A stretch of 64,000 nt of DNA, taken from the NCBI RefSeq assembly GCF_030209435.1, contig NZ_JARVRX010000001.1, positions 620,001-684,000 of the forward strand, read 5' to 3'. The notes under the pieces were generated by a model that worked only from the letters and a program-made list of their open reading frames with translations, was not told where the DNA came from and made no database searches. Below are positions 24,085 to 33,850 of the stretch, in pieces (the stretch's first letter is position 1; every line of letters starts with the position of its first letter). Source of the DNA: Mycolicibacterium sp. lyk4-40-TYG-92 (GTDB taxonomy: Bacteria > Actinomycetota > Actinomycetes > Mycobacteriales > Mycobacteriaceae). A program made the translations under genes and the position numbers.

Positions 24085-24499
24085 GTTCGGTTCGGTCAAG
24101 GTCGGCGACGAGCTGCCCGAAAAGATCATCAAGCTGACCCGGCAGGACCTGGTCAACTACGCCGGCGTCTCCGGCGACCTGAACCCGATCCACTGGGACG
24201 ACGAGATCGCCAAACAGGTCGGCCTCGATACCGCCATCGCCCACGGCATGCTGACCATGGGTCTGGGTGGCGGCTACATCACCTCGTGGGTCGGTGATCC
24301 GGCTGCCGTCACCGAGTACAACGTCCGCTTCACTGCGGTGGTCCCGGTCCCCAACGACGGCATCGGCGCCGAACTTGTCTTCACCGGTCGCGTGAAGTCG
24401 GTGGACGAGGAGTCCAAGTCGGTCACCATCGCGCTTTCGGCCACCACCGGCGGAAAGAAGATCTTCGGCCGCGCTGTCGCCACCGCGAAGTTGGCCTGA
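24071..24499 (+). CDS. hadB: (3R)-hydroxyacyl-ACP dehydratase subunit HadB
   Basis: 142 residues from ATG 24071, which lies inside the end of hadA. HadB carries the catalytic hydratase-2 motif shared by the HadAB and HadBC dehydratases: YAGVSGDLNPIHWDDE, with Asp36 and His41 in the M. tuberculosis numbering. It dehydrates beta-hydroxyacyl-AcpM during mycolic acid elongation in the cytosol. The upstream frame is open to 23996 but that would invade hadA without benefit. Confidence 0.97.
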   Translation: MALREFGSVKVGDELPEKIIKLTRQDLVNYAGVSGDLNPIHWDDEIAKQVGLDTAIAHGMLTMGLGGGYITSWVGDPAAVTEYNVRFTAVVPVPNDGIGAELVFTGRVKSVDEESKSVTIALSATTGGKKIFGRAVATAKLA

Positions 24500-24500
24500 C

Positions 24501-25013
24501 ATGGCTTTGAAAGCAAACATCCTCGGGATGGTCTACAAGTACCCCGAGGTATTCGTGGTGGGCCGCGAACAGGTCAAGCAGTTCGCCAAGTCGGTGAAGT
24601 CCGAGGATCCGGCATCCCTCGATGAGGCTGCCGCGGCGGAACTGGGTCATGACAGTCTCGTCGCCGGCCCGACGTTCGTATCGATCGTGGCGAACCTGGT
24701 GCAGCAGGACTTCTTCCGCAATGTTGACGTCGGCATCGAGACGATGCAGATCATCCAGGTGGACCAGAAATTCGTCTACCGCCGCCCGATCAAGGTGGGC
24801 GACCGGCTGCACGCCGAACTTGAAGTCATGTCGGTGGACAACCGCTTCAACGCCGACATCGTCGTCACCCGCAACACCCTTGCCGATGATGATGGCGCCA
24901 TCATCATGGAGGCCTTCACCACGCTGATGGGCCACGAGGGCGACAACTCCGTGTCGGTGCGGTACGACCGCGAGAGCGGCCAGGTGCTGCGCTCGGCCGC
25001 CGGAGCGGATTAG
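24501..25013 (+). CDS. hadC: (3R)-hydroxyacyl-ACP dehydratase subunit HadC
   Basis: 170 residues, one base after the hadB stop. A HadA paralogue with the same hot-dog fold (GPTFVSIVANLVQQDFF, VDQKFVYRRPIKVGDRLHAE, ADIVVTRNTLADDDGAI) and no catalytic Asp-His motif. It pairs with HadB to handle longer FAS-II substrates and supports oxygenated mycolates. The C-terminal tail VRYDRESGQVLRSAA is short and polar. Confidence 0.96.
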   Translation: MALKANILGMVYKYPEVFVVGREQVKQFAKSVKSEDPASLDEAAAAELGHDSLVAGPTFVSIVANLVQQDFFRNVDVGIETMQIIQVDQKFVYRRPIKVGDRLHAELEVMSVDNRFNADIVVTRNTLADDDGAIIMEAFTTLMGHEGDNSVSVRYDRESGQVLRSAAGAD

Positions 25014-25157
25014 TAACTCAGACTGGGGCCGTTGTACACTCGGTCCTCGGGGATCCACCCTTTTCAGCGCGCTGTCCGTCGGTTACACATCGACCGATCG
25101 GGGAGCGCGCGAATTGTGTGAGGACCCAACCGGAAGCGCCGACCTGGTCGGTGTTGA

Positions 25158-25230
<73 letters not shown>

Positions 25231-25293
25231 CTCAACTGAATACCGATGTGGACACTGGAATTGTGACCACCTGGAACAGACGAAAGGCATGCG

Positions 25294-26635
<1,342 letters not shown>

Positions 26636-26666
26636 TCGTGAGCCTCGGCTCCCGGTTAGCAGGAAC

Positions 26667-26685
26667 GTAGTCGCGCCGCGACTAC
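26667..26685 (+). promoter_or_regulatory. short hairpin between nusG and rplK
   Basis: GTAGTCG-CGCCG-CGACTAC is a perfect 7-bp stem with a 5-base loop, ending 21 bases before the rplK start and just before its ribosome site AAAGGA. It could be a processing or leader element of the L11-L1 transcript. Confidence 0.4.
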
Positions 26686-26706
26686 CTAGAAAGGAACACC
26701 ACACCA

Positions 26707-27138
26707 ATGGCCCCGAAGAAGAAGAAGGTCGTCGGGCTGATCAAGCTTCAGATCCAGGCCGGCGCGGCCAACCCCGCCCCGCCCGTGGGTCCGGCGCTCG
26801 GCCAGCACGGCGTCAACATCATGGAGTTCTGCAAGGCGTACAACGCCGCGACAGAAAGCCAGCGCGGAAACGTCATCCCCGTCGAGATCAGCGTCTACGA
26901 GGACCGTACGTTCACGTTCGTCCTGAAGACCCCGCCGGCCGCCCGGCTGCTGCTCAAGGCTGCGGGTATCCAGAAGGGTTCGTCCGAGCCGCACAAGACC
27001 AAGGTCGCCAAGATCAGCTGGGACCAGGTCCGCGAGATCGCCGAGACCAAGAAGGAAGATCTCAACGCGAACGACATCGACGCCGCCGCCAAGATCATCG
27101 CCGGCACTGCCCGGTCGATGGGCATCACCGTCGAATAG
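26707..27138 (+). CDS. rplK: 50S ribosomal protein L11
   Basis: 143 residues, standard length. [19 protein letters not shown] and [20 protein letters not shown] are the N-terminal signature with the Pro-rich thiostrepton-binding region; [18 protein letters not shown] is the C-terminal RNA-binding end. It binds the GTPase-associated centre of 23S rRNA and is needed for RelA sensing of uncharged tRNA. Preceded by AAAGGA; followed after 70 bases by rplA. Confidence 0.98.
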   Translation: MAPKKKKVVGLIKLQIQAGAANPAPPVGPALGQHGVNIMEFCKAYNAATESQRGNVIPVEISVYEDRTFTFVLKTPPAARLLLKAAGIQKGSSEPHKTKVAKISWDQVREIAETKKEDLNANDIDAAAKIIAGTARSMGITVE

Positions 27139-27208
27139 TTCGACCCAAGCAATACGTGGAAGAGCCCGCTTCGGCTCGCTAACCACAACCTCTGAACTGG
27201 AGATTTGA

Positions 27209-27919
27209 ATGAGCAAGAACAGCAAGGCATACCGCGAAGCTGCCGAGAAGGTGGACCGCGACAACCTGTACACCCCGCTCCAGGCCGTCAAACTGGCCAA
27301 GGAGACGTCGTCGAAGAAGCAGGATGCGACCGTCGAGGTTGCGATCCGGCTGGGTGTCGATCCTCGTAAGGCAGACCAGATGGTGCGTGGCACCGTCAAC
27401 CTGCCGCACGGCACCGGTAAGACCGCCCGCGTAGTGGTGTTCGCGGTTGGTGAGAAAGCCGAGGCCGCTGTGGCCGCCGGCGCCGATGCCGTCGGTAGCG
27501 ATGACCTGATCGAGCGTATCCAGGGTGGGTGGACCGACTTCGACGCCGCGATCGCGACGCCGGACCAGATGGCCAAGGTCGGTAAGATCGCCCGCGTCCT
27601 CGGCCCGCGCGGTCTGATGCCGAACCCGAAGACCGGCACGGTCACCCCGGACGTGGCCAAGGCCGTGTCCGACATCAAGGGCGGCAAGATCAACTTCCGC
27701 GTCGACAAGCAGGCCAACCTGCACCTGATCATCGGCAAGGCCTCGTTCGACGAGGCCAAGCTCGCCGAGAACTACGGTGCCGCGCTGGACGAGGTGCTGC
27801 GCGCCAAGCCGTCGTCGTCGAAGGGCCGTTACCTGAAGAAGGTCACCCTCTCGACGACCACCGGCCCGGGCATCCCGGTCGACCCGGCCGTCACCCGGAA
27901 CTTCACCGAAGAGGCGTAA
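27209..27919 (+). CDS. rplA: 50S ribosomal protein L1
   Basis: 236 residues, standard length, with [38 protein letters not shown] and [16 protein letters not shown]1 forms the mobile L1 stalk that helps release the E-site tRNA, and in many bacteria represses its own L11-L1 mRNA. Start ATG follows CTGGAGA. A strong terminator ends the transcript 22 bases downstream. Confidence 0.98.
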   Translation: MSKNSKAYREAAEKVDRDNLYTPLQAVKLAKETSSKKQDATVEVAIRLGVDPRKADQMVRGTVNLPHGTGKTARVVVFAVGEKAEAAVAAGADAVGSDDLIERIQGGWTDFDAAIATPDQMAKVGKIARVLGPRGLMPNPKTGTVTPDVAKAVSDIKGGKINFRVDKQANLHLIIGKASFDEAKLAENYGAALDEVLRAKPSSSKGRYLKKVTLSTTTGPGIPVDPAVTRNFTEEA

Positions 27920-27940
27920 GCCGAATCCGCATTCGCACCG

Positions 27941-27973
27941 GAACCCCGCACGACCCACGGTCGTGCGGGGTTC
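27941..27973 (+). terminator. hairpin terminator after rplA
   Basis: A perfect 15-bp stem, 27941-27955 against 27959-27973, with loop CAC, begins 22 bases after the rplA stop and is followed by the T-containing CGTCGTTTCC. It separates the ribosomal operon from the accessory genes downstream. Confidence 0.85.
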
Positions 27974-28053
27974 CGTCGTTTCCGGTCGACGCCGCCGACG
28001 GCGCATCTCTGATCCGGTAGTTGTCCGGCACCGGGATCTGGCAACCTCGACAC

Positions 28054-28704
28054 ATGTTCGTGCGAACCCTCGCGGTGCTGTTGGGCGCCGCGCTCGCGGT
28101 GAGTGATGTCGGTGCCGCCTCGGCGGCGCCGCAGCCCGCCCCGCCGCCGGTGTCACCGCAGGCCGCCGCGGCCGGACTGATCGACGTCCGGACCGTCGTC
28201 CCCGATGCGGTGATCGACCTGCGGTACGCCACCCCGAACAACTTCGTCGGGGTCCCGCTGTATCCGGCCGATGCCCGCTGCCTGATCCACGAGTCCATGG
28301 CGCCCGGGCTGGCCACCGCCGCCCGGATTCTGCGCGCGCGCGGCGAGGTGCTGACGTTCTGGGACTGCTACCGCCCGCATGACGTGCAGGTCCGGATGTT
28401 CCAGGCCGTGCCGGACCCCAACTGGGTCGCCAAACCCAGCCAGTTCGCGCGCAGTCACGAGTCCGGTCGGTCGGTGGACGTGACCATCACCGGCGTCGAC
28501 ATGGGCACCGATTTCGACGACTTCACGCCGCGCGCGACGGCCTACGCGACCACGGGAGTCACCCCGCAGCAGCAGGCCAACCGGGCCCGGCTGCGTGACG
28601 CCATGGTCGCCGGCGGGCTGAGCGTGTATCCGGGGGAGTGGTGGCACTTCAACGGGCCGGGGGCGTCCGAGCCGCGCCCGATCCTCGACGTGCCGGTGAA
28701 CTGA
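28054..28704 (+). CDS. secreted D-alanyl-D-alanine dipeptidase, VanX/DdpX family
   Basis: 216 residues from ATG 28054. Residues 1-28 are a signal peptide (VRTLAVLLGAALAV, cleavage about ASA-AP), so it acts outside the membrane. The VanX zinc site is present: FARSHESGRSVDV (SxHxxGxxxD) and PGEWWHFNG with the catalytic Glu and third His ligand. VanX enzymes hydrolyse D-Ala-D-Ala; exported forms probably recycle or trim peptidoglycan fragments rather than give vancomycin resistance. No vanHA genes are nearby. Ends one base before a convergent gene. Confidence 0.88.
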   Translation: MFVRTLAVLLGAALAVSDVGAASAAPQPAPPPVSPQAAAAGLIDVRTVVPDAVIDLRYATPNNFVGVPLYPADARCLIHESMAPGLATAARILRARGEVLTFWDCYRPHDVQVRMFQAVPDPNWVAKPSQFARSHESGRSVDVTITGVDMGTDFDDFTPRATAYATTGVTPQQQANRARLRDAMVAGGLSVYPGEWWHFNGPGASEPRPILDVPVN

Positions 28705-28705
28705 G

Positions 28706-29650
28706 TCAGCCGGCGACCAACTGGGCCAGCAGGGCCCGGTGGTCGGATCCGGGCACCTGCAGCGTCCGCAGCGACGTGGCCACGTAGCCGCGCGTCAGGA
28801 TGTGGTCGACGGCGAACACGGGCGGCGCGACGATGTCGGACGGATGCGTGCGCACCACGCCGGCGCCGGCCTGCGCGCCCGCGTCCTGATAGCCCTGGCG
28901 CAGCAGCCGGCGGAACTCGCGCATATCCGGCGTCGCGTTCAGGTCGCCGGCCAGCAGCACCGGGCCGGTGCTTGCCCGGGCCGCCGTCAGCAACGTGCCG
29001 GCCAGTCGCGCCAGATCGTCGCGCCAGCCCTGCAGCGGGTCGGGCCACGGCGCGGACAGGTGGACGGTGAGCACCCGGGTGGGGGCGGGTGCGGCGGGCA
29101 GGTGGACGTCAGCGGCCAGCATTCCCAGCCAGAAGCCGTCGTCGATGCGGATGTCGCTGATCGGGTGGCGACTCCAGAGTCCGACGCCACCGGGTTCGTC
29201 CATCTCGCGCAGGGCGCGGTGCGGGAACAGCCGGTCCAGCCCGGCGGCCTCCAGCCGCGTCAACGCCGCGGGCGTAAGTTCTTGCAGCGCAACGATATCC
29301 GCGCCATCCTCGGCATACCGAACGATGGCTTCGGCGTCGGCCCGCCCGTAGCGCAGATTGGCCGACAGGAACCGCAGCGCGGTGCCTGACGGCGCCTTCG
29401 CGCGCCGGAACAGGGGCAGCTGTATGACGGCCGCGGTGACGGTGGTCGCGACCGCGACCGCTGTCAGTGGCCAGTCTCCTGTGACACCGAACAGGATGGC
29501 CGCCACCGGGGCGCCGAGGAGCGCGTACGGCGCGCCGGCCGCGAGTGCCAACAACGACCTGTTGACGATCGGAATCCACCGCACCGCGAGCCCGGCCACG
29601 GCGGCGCACAGCGAGAACGCGCCCGCGTACGTCAGAACTGACTGCCACAT
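28706..29650 (-). CDS. membrane protein with endonuclease/exonuclease/phosphatase domain
   Basis: 314 residues. Residues 1-80 hold three transmembrane helices (YAGAFSLCAAVAGLAVRW, LLALAAGAPYALLGAPVAAIL, LTAVAVATTVTAAVIQLPLF). The rest is an EEP-fold phosphohydrolase: LRFLSANLRYG, IVALQELT with the metal-binding Glu, VLLAGDLNATPDM, and FAVDHILTRG ending in GSDHRALLAQL with the catalytic Asp-His. Related enzymes cleave phospholipids, sugar phosphates or nucleic acids. The active domain most likely faces the outside. Substrate unknown. Confidence 0.85.
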   Translation of the reverse strand: MWQSVLTYAGAFSLCAAVAGLAVRWIPIVNRSLLALAAGAPYALLGAPVAAILFGVTGDWPLTAVAVATTVTAAVIQLPLFRRAKAPSGTALRFLSANLRYGRADAEAIVRYAEDGADIVALQELTPAALTRLEAAGLDRLFPHRALREMDEPGGVGLWSRHPISDIRIDDGFWLGMLAADVHLPAAPAPTRVLTVHLSAPWPDPLQGWRDDLARLAGTLLTAARASTGPVLLAGDLNATPDMREFRRLLRQGYQDAGAQAGAGVVRTHPSDIVAPPVFAVDHILTRGYVATSLRTLQVPGSDHRALLAQLVAG

Positions 29651-30012
29651 CGCGATGGACCGCCCCTGTCGTTGTTATGTGCACCGGCGCCGGCCGAACT
29701 ATTTCGAAAATGTACCGGACGTGTGTTCACGCCTGCGCCGGCGAGTTTGGCAACAATAATCAGTATTTGCTGAATTCGGTAATTACGTGTGCTATGCATC
29801 GCAATTGTGTCAAACCATTGGTATTTCCTGTTAGGCGCCTTTCTGTAGACTGTGGATGGATATTAGCTCTCTACCTGGTTATTGACCATAGGTATGTTTA
29901 TTTATGTGACGGTTCTGAAGATTTATCGCGTGCAATACCGGTAACGTCTTCGCCATTCATCGACGGTCGCGTAATAATTCGCTGGCCAGTCGTTCGGGGT
30001 GAGGAGGCAGGT
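29651..30012. other. 362-bp AT-rich leader upstream of the glycoside hydrolase
   Basis: This stretch is strikingly richer in A and T than anything else in the window, with runs such as ATTTATGTGAC and AATAATTCGC. The frame of the hydrolase gene stays open through most of it (from 29677), but the translated sequence is Cys/Tyr/Ile-rich, unlike a mycobacterial protein or signal peptide. It probably holds the hydrolase promoter and regulatory sites; TTGACC at 29882-29887 could be a -35 element, without a good -10. Confidence 0.55.
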
Positions 30013-31755
30013 ATGTATCGGTCGCTGCGCGGATCTCTTCGGGCTTGCACATTTCGTGGCGTTATCGCGGCACTCCCTGTCGCGATCATCTGCGCATACG
30101 CCCCGCCGTCGACCGGGCCGTCGAATCTGATGACGGCCCAGGTCGAGAACACTGCCGAGATCGTGTCGGCACCGTCGACCATCGGCATCGCCGACTCGGG
30201 ACTGTACGGCGAGACCCAGGCTCAGATCGACCAGACGCTCGACACGCTGCAATCCATCGGTGTCCAGGATGTTCGCGTCTTCGTCCCGTGGATTTTTGTC
30301 GAACCGGCTCAGGGCACCTACAACTGGTCGTACATGGACATGGTCATGCAGGCGGCCGCGGCCCGGAACATGGGCGTCATGGCGGAGATCGCGAGCACGC
30401 CGACGTGGGCGGGCTCGTCCACATCCATCACGGGCGCAGGTACACCGGACCCCGCCACGTATGCGGCGTTCGCGGCCGCGGTGGCCAAACGCTACGGGTC
30501 GACCATCTCGGCATACGAGATCTGGAACGAGCCGAATTACGTACTGTCCTCGGACCCGATCGACGCCACCGCCTACGCCGCGCTGCTCAAGGCGGCATAC
30601 CCGGCGATCAAGGCCGTCGACCCCACTGCCACCGTGGTCGCCGGCGCACTCGGCAGCGTAATCAGCTTCGGCAGCATCACGCTCGACCCGGTGACTTTCG
30701 TCAAACAGATGCTGGCCGCCGGCGCTTCCGGTTACTTCGACGCGTTGTCATTCCACCCGTATCAGGAGTCGTTGCCCTTCTCGTCGGGCGCCGGCGTCGC
30801 GAATTCCCCACTGACCCAGTTGAATTCGATCTATAAGCTTTTGCAGCAGTACGGCGACGGCAACCTGAAGATCTGGATCAGCGAGTTCGGCGCGTCGACC
30901 AACGACGTGAGCCAGCAGACCCAGGCCGACCTGATCAAGAACCTCATCGATACCTGGCAGACCATCGCGTATGCCGGTCCGGTGTTCATCTACACCGCGC
31001 AGGACGGTGTCGCGGGCGCGGACGGTTACGGCATCTACAACGCCGACTGGACGCCGAAGCTGGCAGTCGCCGTCATCGCGGCGGCGATCAAGCAGTACTC
31101 CAGCGGTGTGGCCGGCGGGATCGGCTCCACTGTCGGTGGGGTGGTCTCGGGAGTCACCGCGATCGCCCAGTCGTTGGCGAGCCTGCTGCAGTCGATCAGC
31201 CTGGCCATCCAGGGCGAATTCCAGCAGCTCGGCAAGGCCATCAATGCCTGGATGACTGCGGTCAGTTCGCACCTGACCGGAACCCTGCCGGTCTCCACGC
31301 CGCTCGCGGCGAAGGCGGCCGCCATCGCCACCGCGGCCGCGACCATCACGACCGCCGCCGCGACCATCACGACGGCCACCACCGCAGCCGCGACGACGTC
31401 GACGGACGCCAAGGCGACGAAGAAGCACCCGAAAGTATCTACCGGCAGCAGCGCGGCAACCACGTCGGCGACAGCCGACACCACGTCGGCGCCAACCACT
31501 TCGCCAATCGACGCCGATGGCAAGACCCCGGCTTCGGGCGCTGTCGCGGCAGCCGACCCGTCCGACAAAGCCTCGGACACCGCCGAACCCCGCAAGGGTG
31601 ACGGATCGAGCTCGCACTCGAAGGGCGCGCACGGCAAGGCGGCCAAACCCGACAAGTCGGGCGATGAGGCGTCCGACCCGACCTCGCCCGTCGTCGGGAA
31701 GCGCTCACATGGTCACCGCGACGTGAGTTCGAAGTCGTCGGCATCCGCCAACTGA
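30013..31755 (+). CDS. secreted cellulase-family glycoside hydrolase (clan GH-A type)
   Basis: 580 residues from ATG 30013, chosen because GAGGAGG lies at 30001-30007. Residues 1-32 form a signal peptide (FRGVIAALPVAIICAYA). The TIM-barrel catalytic domain covers about 50-365: VFVPWIFVEPAQGTYNWSYM, AYEIWNEPNY with the acid/base Glu, and KIWISEFGAS with the nucleophile Glu, the clan GH-A arrangement. After about residue 365 come hydrophobic helices, then a long Thr/Ala/Lys/Ser-rich tail with repeated ATITTA units and a basic end. Exported polysaccharide hydrolase; the substrate is not known. Confidence 0.85.
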   Translation: MYRSLRGSLRACTFRGVIAALPVAIICAYAPPSTGPSNLMTAQVENTAEIVSAPSTIGIADSGLYGETQAQIDQTLDTLQSIGVQDVRVFVPWIFVEPAQGTYNWSYMDMVMQAAAARNMGVMAEIASTPTWAGSSTSITGAGTPDPATYAAFAAAVAKRYGSTISAYEIWNEPNYVLSSDPIDATAYAALLKAAYPAIKAVDPTATVVAGALGSVISFGSITLDPVTFVKQMLAAGASGYFDALSFHPYQESLPFSSGAGVANSPLTQLNSIYKLLQQYGDGNLKIWISEFGASTNDVSQQTQADLIKNLIDTWQTIAYAGPVFIYTAQDGVAGADGYGIYNADWTPKLAVAVIAAAIKQYSSGVAGGIGSTVGGVVSGVTAIAQSLASLLQSISLAIQGEFQQLGKAINAWMTAVSSHLTGTLPVSTPLAAKAAAIATAAATITTAAATITTATTAAATTSTDAKATKKHPKVSTGSSAATTSATADTTSAPTTSPIDADGKTPASGAVAAADPSDKASDTAEPRKGDGSSSHSKGAHGKAAKPDKSGDEASDPTSPVVGKRSHGHRDVSSKSSASAN

Positions 31756-31766
31756 GCCCGAAAAAA

Positions 31767-31797
31767 TAGCGCCCCCGACCTCGGGTCGGGGGCGCTA
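31767..31797. terminator. bidirectional hairpin terminator between the hydrolase and mmaA genes
   Basis: A perfect 14-bp stem, 31767-31780 against 31784-31797, loop TCG. Read on the minus strand it is followed by six T (31766-31761), a textbook intrinsic terminator for the mmaA gene; on the plus strand it can serve the hydrolase gene. Confidence 0.92.
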
Positions 31798-31811
31798 CTC
31801 GTCGAAAATGC

Positions 31812-32717
31812 CTACGCGGCTTCCTTTTCCTTCGTGTAGGTGACGAGGCTGACGTCGAGGACCTCGTCCAGGAAGTAGTACTGGCAACCCGTCAGATACT
31901 TCATGTAGCGGTCGTAGTTCACCTGGCCGGAGATCGCGATGGCCTGTTCTTTGTGGTGCTCCAGGTTGGCGGCCCACACGCCGAGCGTCTTGATGTAGTG
32001 GTTGCGCAGCGACAGTGGCGCCGGGACGTTGAAGCCGGCCTTCTCGCCGTGATCGATCATCATCTGGGTGCTGGGCAGCCGACCGCCGGGGAAGATGTCG
32101 GTCGCCATGAACTTGATGAACCGGGCCATCTCGAACGTGAGCTTCTTACCGCGCGCGGCCATGTCCATGGGGTGGTAGCTCACGCTGCTCTGGATGGTCA
32201 TGCGGCCGTCGGCGGGCATGATCTCGTAGCAGTTCTTGAAGAAGTCGTCGTAGCGCTCGAAGCCGAAGTGCTCGAAGGCCTCGATCGACACGATGCGGTC
32301 CACCGGCTCGTGGAACTCTTCCCAGCCCTTCAGCAGCACCCGGTGCGAACGGTCCGACTTGGCGTTGCTCAGCAGTTCCGTGCAGAACGCCTGCTGGTTC
32401 TTGCTCAGCGTCAGGCCGATGACGTTGACGTCGTACTTCTCCATGGCGCGCTGCATCGTCAGGCCCCAGCCGCAGCCGATCTCCAGCAGCGTCATGCCGG
32501 GCTTGAGGTCGAGCTGTTCGAGATGCTGGTCGACGTTGGCGAGCTGGGCCTCTTCCATCGTGACGAACGGACCGGTGAAGTAGGCGCAGCTGTACTTACG
32601 GGAGTTGTCCTGGAACAACCCGAAGAAATCGTCAGACAGGTCGTAGTGGGCCTGGATGTCCTCGAAATGCGGCCGCATGTCCTTGGCCCCAGTCGAATCC
32701 TGAATCATCTGTAACAC
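31812..32717 (-). CDS. mmaA4: mycolic acid methyltransferase, MmaA4-like
   Basis: 301 residues from GTG 32717 (GGAAGG 9 bases upstream; ATG 32708 is an alternative). SAM-dependent methyltransferase: [19 protein letters not shown] binds [11 protein letters not shown] follows, and [16 protein letters not shown] belongs to the cyclopropane synthase family. The segment [20 protein letters not shown] is shared with M. tuberculosis MmaA4, the hydroxymycolate synthase starting keto- and methoxymycolate formation, and differs from cyclopropane synthases. M. tuberculosis has four such genes in tandem here; this window has one. Confidence 0.85.
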   Translation of the reverse strand: MLQMIQDSTGAKDMRPHFEDIQAHYDLSDDFFGLFQDNSRKYSCAYFTGPFVTMEEAQLANVDQHLEQLDLKPGMTLLEIGCGWGLTMQRAMEKYDVNVIGLTLSKNQQAFCTELLSNAKSDRSHRVLLKGWEEFHEPVDRIVSIEAFEHFGFERYDDFFKNCYEIMPADGRMTIQSSVSYHPMDMAARGKKLTFEMARFIKFMATDIFPGGRLPSTQMMIDHGEKAGFNVPAPLSLRNHYIKTLGVWAANLEHHKEQAIAISGQVNYDRYMKYLTGCQYYFLDEVLDVSLVTYTKEKEAA

Positions 32718-32919
32718 CTAACTTGACCTTCCTCACTCACTGGTGATGCCGGTCACTAAATCACAATCGTGACCGCACAATACCTGGCAGCCGACCGATT
32801 CCTTGACGTTGGTGTAACGCGCCGTCACGGTCAGTCCGGACAGCAAACGTAACCACCTTCAGGCCGGAAACCGCGTTCATTCCCCCAGCGTGGCGGCGGC
32901 TGTGACCGGACTGATACGT

Positions 32920-33846
32920 CTATGGGATTTCGGCAAATGTGGTTGCCAGTTCGCCGGCGATGTCGTCCCAGAGGGGCTCGGGCAGGTCATGACCCATGCC
33001 GTCGAACAACACCAACCGAGCGCGCCGGATTGCTTTGGCCACTGCTCGACCACCGCTCGGTCGCATCAGTTTATCGGCCCGACCATGGATGACGACCGTG
33101 GGGACGGTGATCATCTCGTCGTAGCGTCGCAGGCTGCCGCTGCCGAGGATGGCCCCGAAGTGCCGGACGACGCCGACGGGGTAATACGAGCGGTCGTAGC
33201 TTTCGGCGGCGTCGGCCTCGGCCTGCTCGCGCGGCGTCGGGTAGCCGGGGCTGCCGATGATGCGGCCGACGTTGACGGCGTTCGCGATGACGCCCGCGCG
33301 GGACGTGTCCTGCGGGCGGGTGGTGATGGCCTTGAGTTGCTTCGGGCCGGGTGGCGGCAGCAGCGGTTGGTTGTTACTGGAGAAGATGACGCCGAGCGTC
33401 TTGGTCCGGTGCTGGTAGCGGGCTGCGAAGACCTGCGCGATCATGCCGCCCATCGACCCGCCGACGATGTGCGCCTGCTCGATGTTCAGATGATCGAGGA
33501 GTGCGGCGGCGTCGTCGGCCATGTCCTCCAGCGTGTAGACCGCGTCGCTGCGCAGACCGGCGTACGACCGCAGCATCCGGGGCAACAGCGCGGAACCGGA
33601 GCGCTTGCCCTCGATCTTGCTGGACAGGCCCACGTCGCGGTTGTCGAACCGGATGACGCGGTAGCCCTTCTCGACGAGCTTGTCGCAGAAGCCTTTTCGC
33701 CACAGCAGCAGCTGGGCGCCGAGACCCATGATGAGCAGGACCGCCGGATCGTCCGGATTGCCCATGTCCTCGTAGGCGATGTCCAGGTCGCCCGAGCGGG
33801 CGAATCCGGTCCGGACCTCGGTGTCGGTGTCTCGTTCGGGCTGCAT
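32920..33846 (-). CDS. lipG: alpha/beta hydrolase, LipG-like
   Basis: 308 residues. Nucleophile elbow VGGSMGGMIAQVFAARY (Ser in GGSMGG), oxyanion region VLLIMGLGAQLLLW, acid in VIHGRADKLM and His in FDGMGHDLPEPLW. Orthologous in position to LipG (Rv0646c), reported as an esterase linked to envelope metabolism. It begins 4 bases after the ABC1 kinase stop, so the two are an operon. Confidence 0.9.
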   Translation of the reverse strand: MQPERDTDTEVRTGFARSGDLDIAYEDMGNPDDPAVLLIMGLGAQLLLWRKGFCDKLVEKGYRVIRFDNRDVGLSSKIEGKRSGSALLPRMLRSYAGLRSDAVYTLEDMADDAAALLDHLNIEQAHIVGGSMGGMIAQVFAARYQHRTKTLGVIFSSNNQPLLPPPGPKQLKAITTRPQDTSRAGVIANAVNVGRIIGSPGYPTPREQAEADAAESYDRSYYPVGVVRHFGAILGSGSLRRYDEMITVPTVVIHGRADKLMRPSGGRAVAKAIRRARLVLFDGMGHDLPEPLWDDIAGELATTFAEIP

Positions 33847-33850
33847 GGGC

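Noticed and set aside
29677..30012. An N-terminal extension of the glycoside hydrolase
   Set aside because: Composition is unlike mycobacterial protein, while a ribosome site and signal peptide mark ATG 30013.
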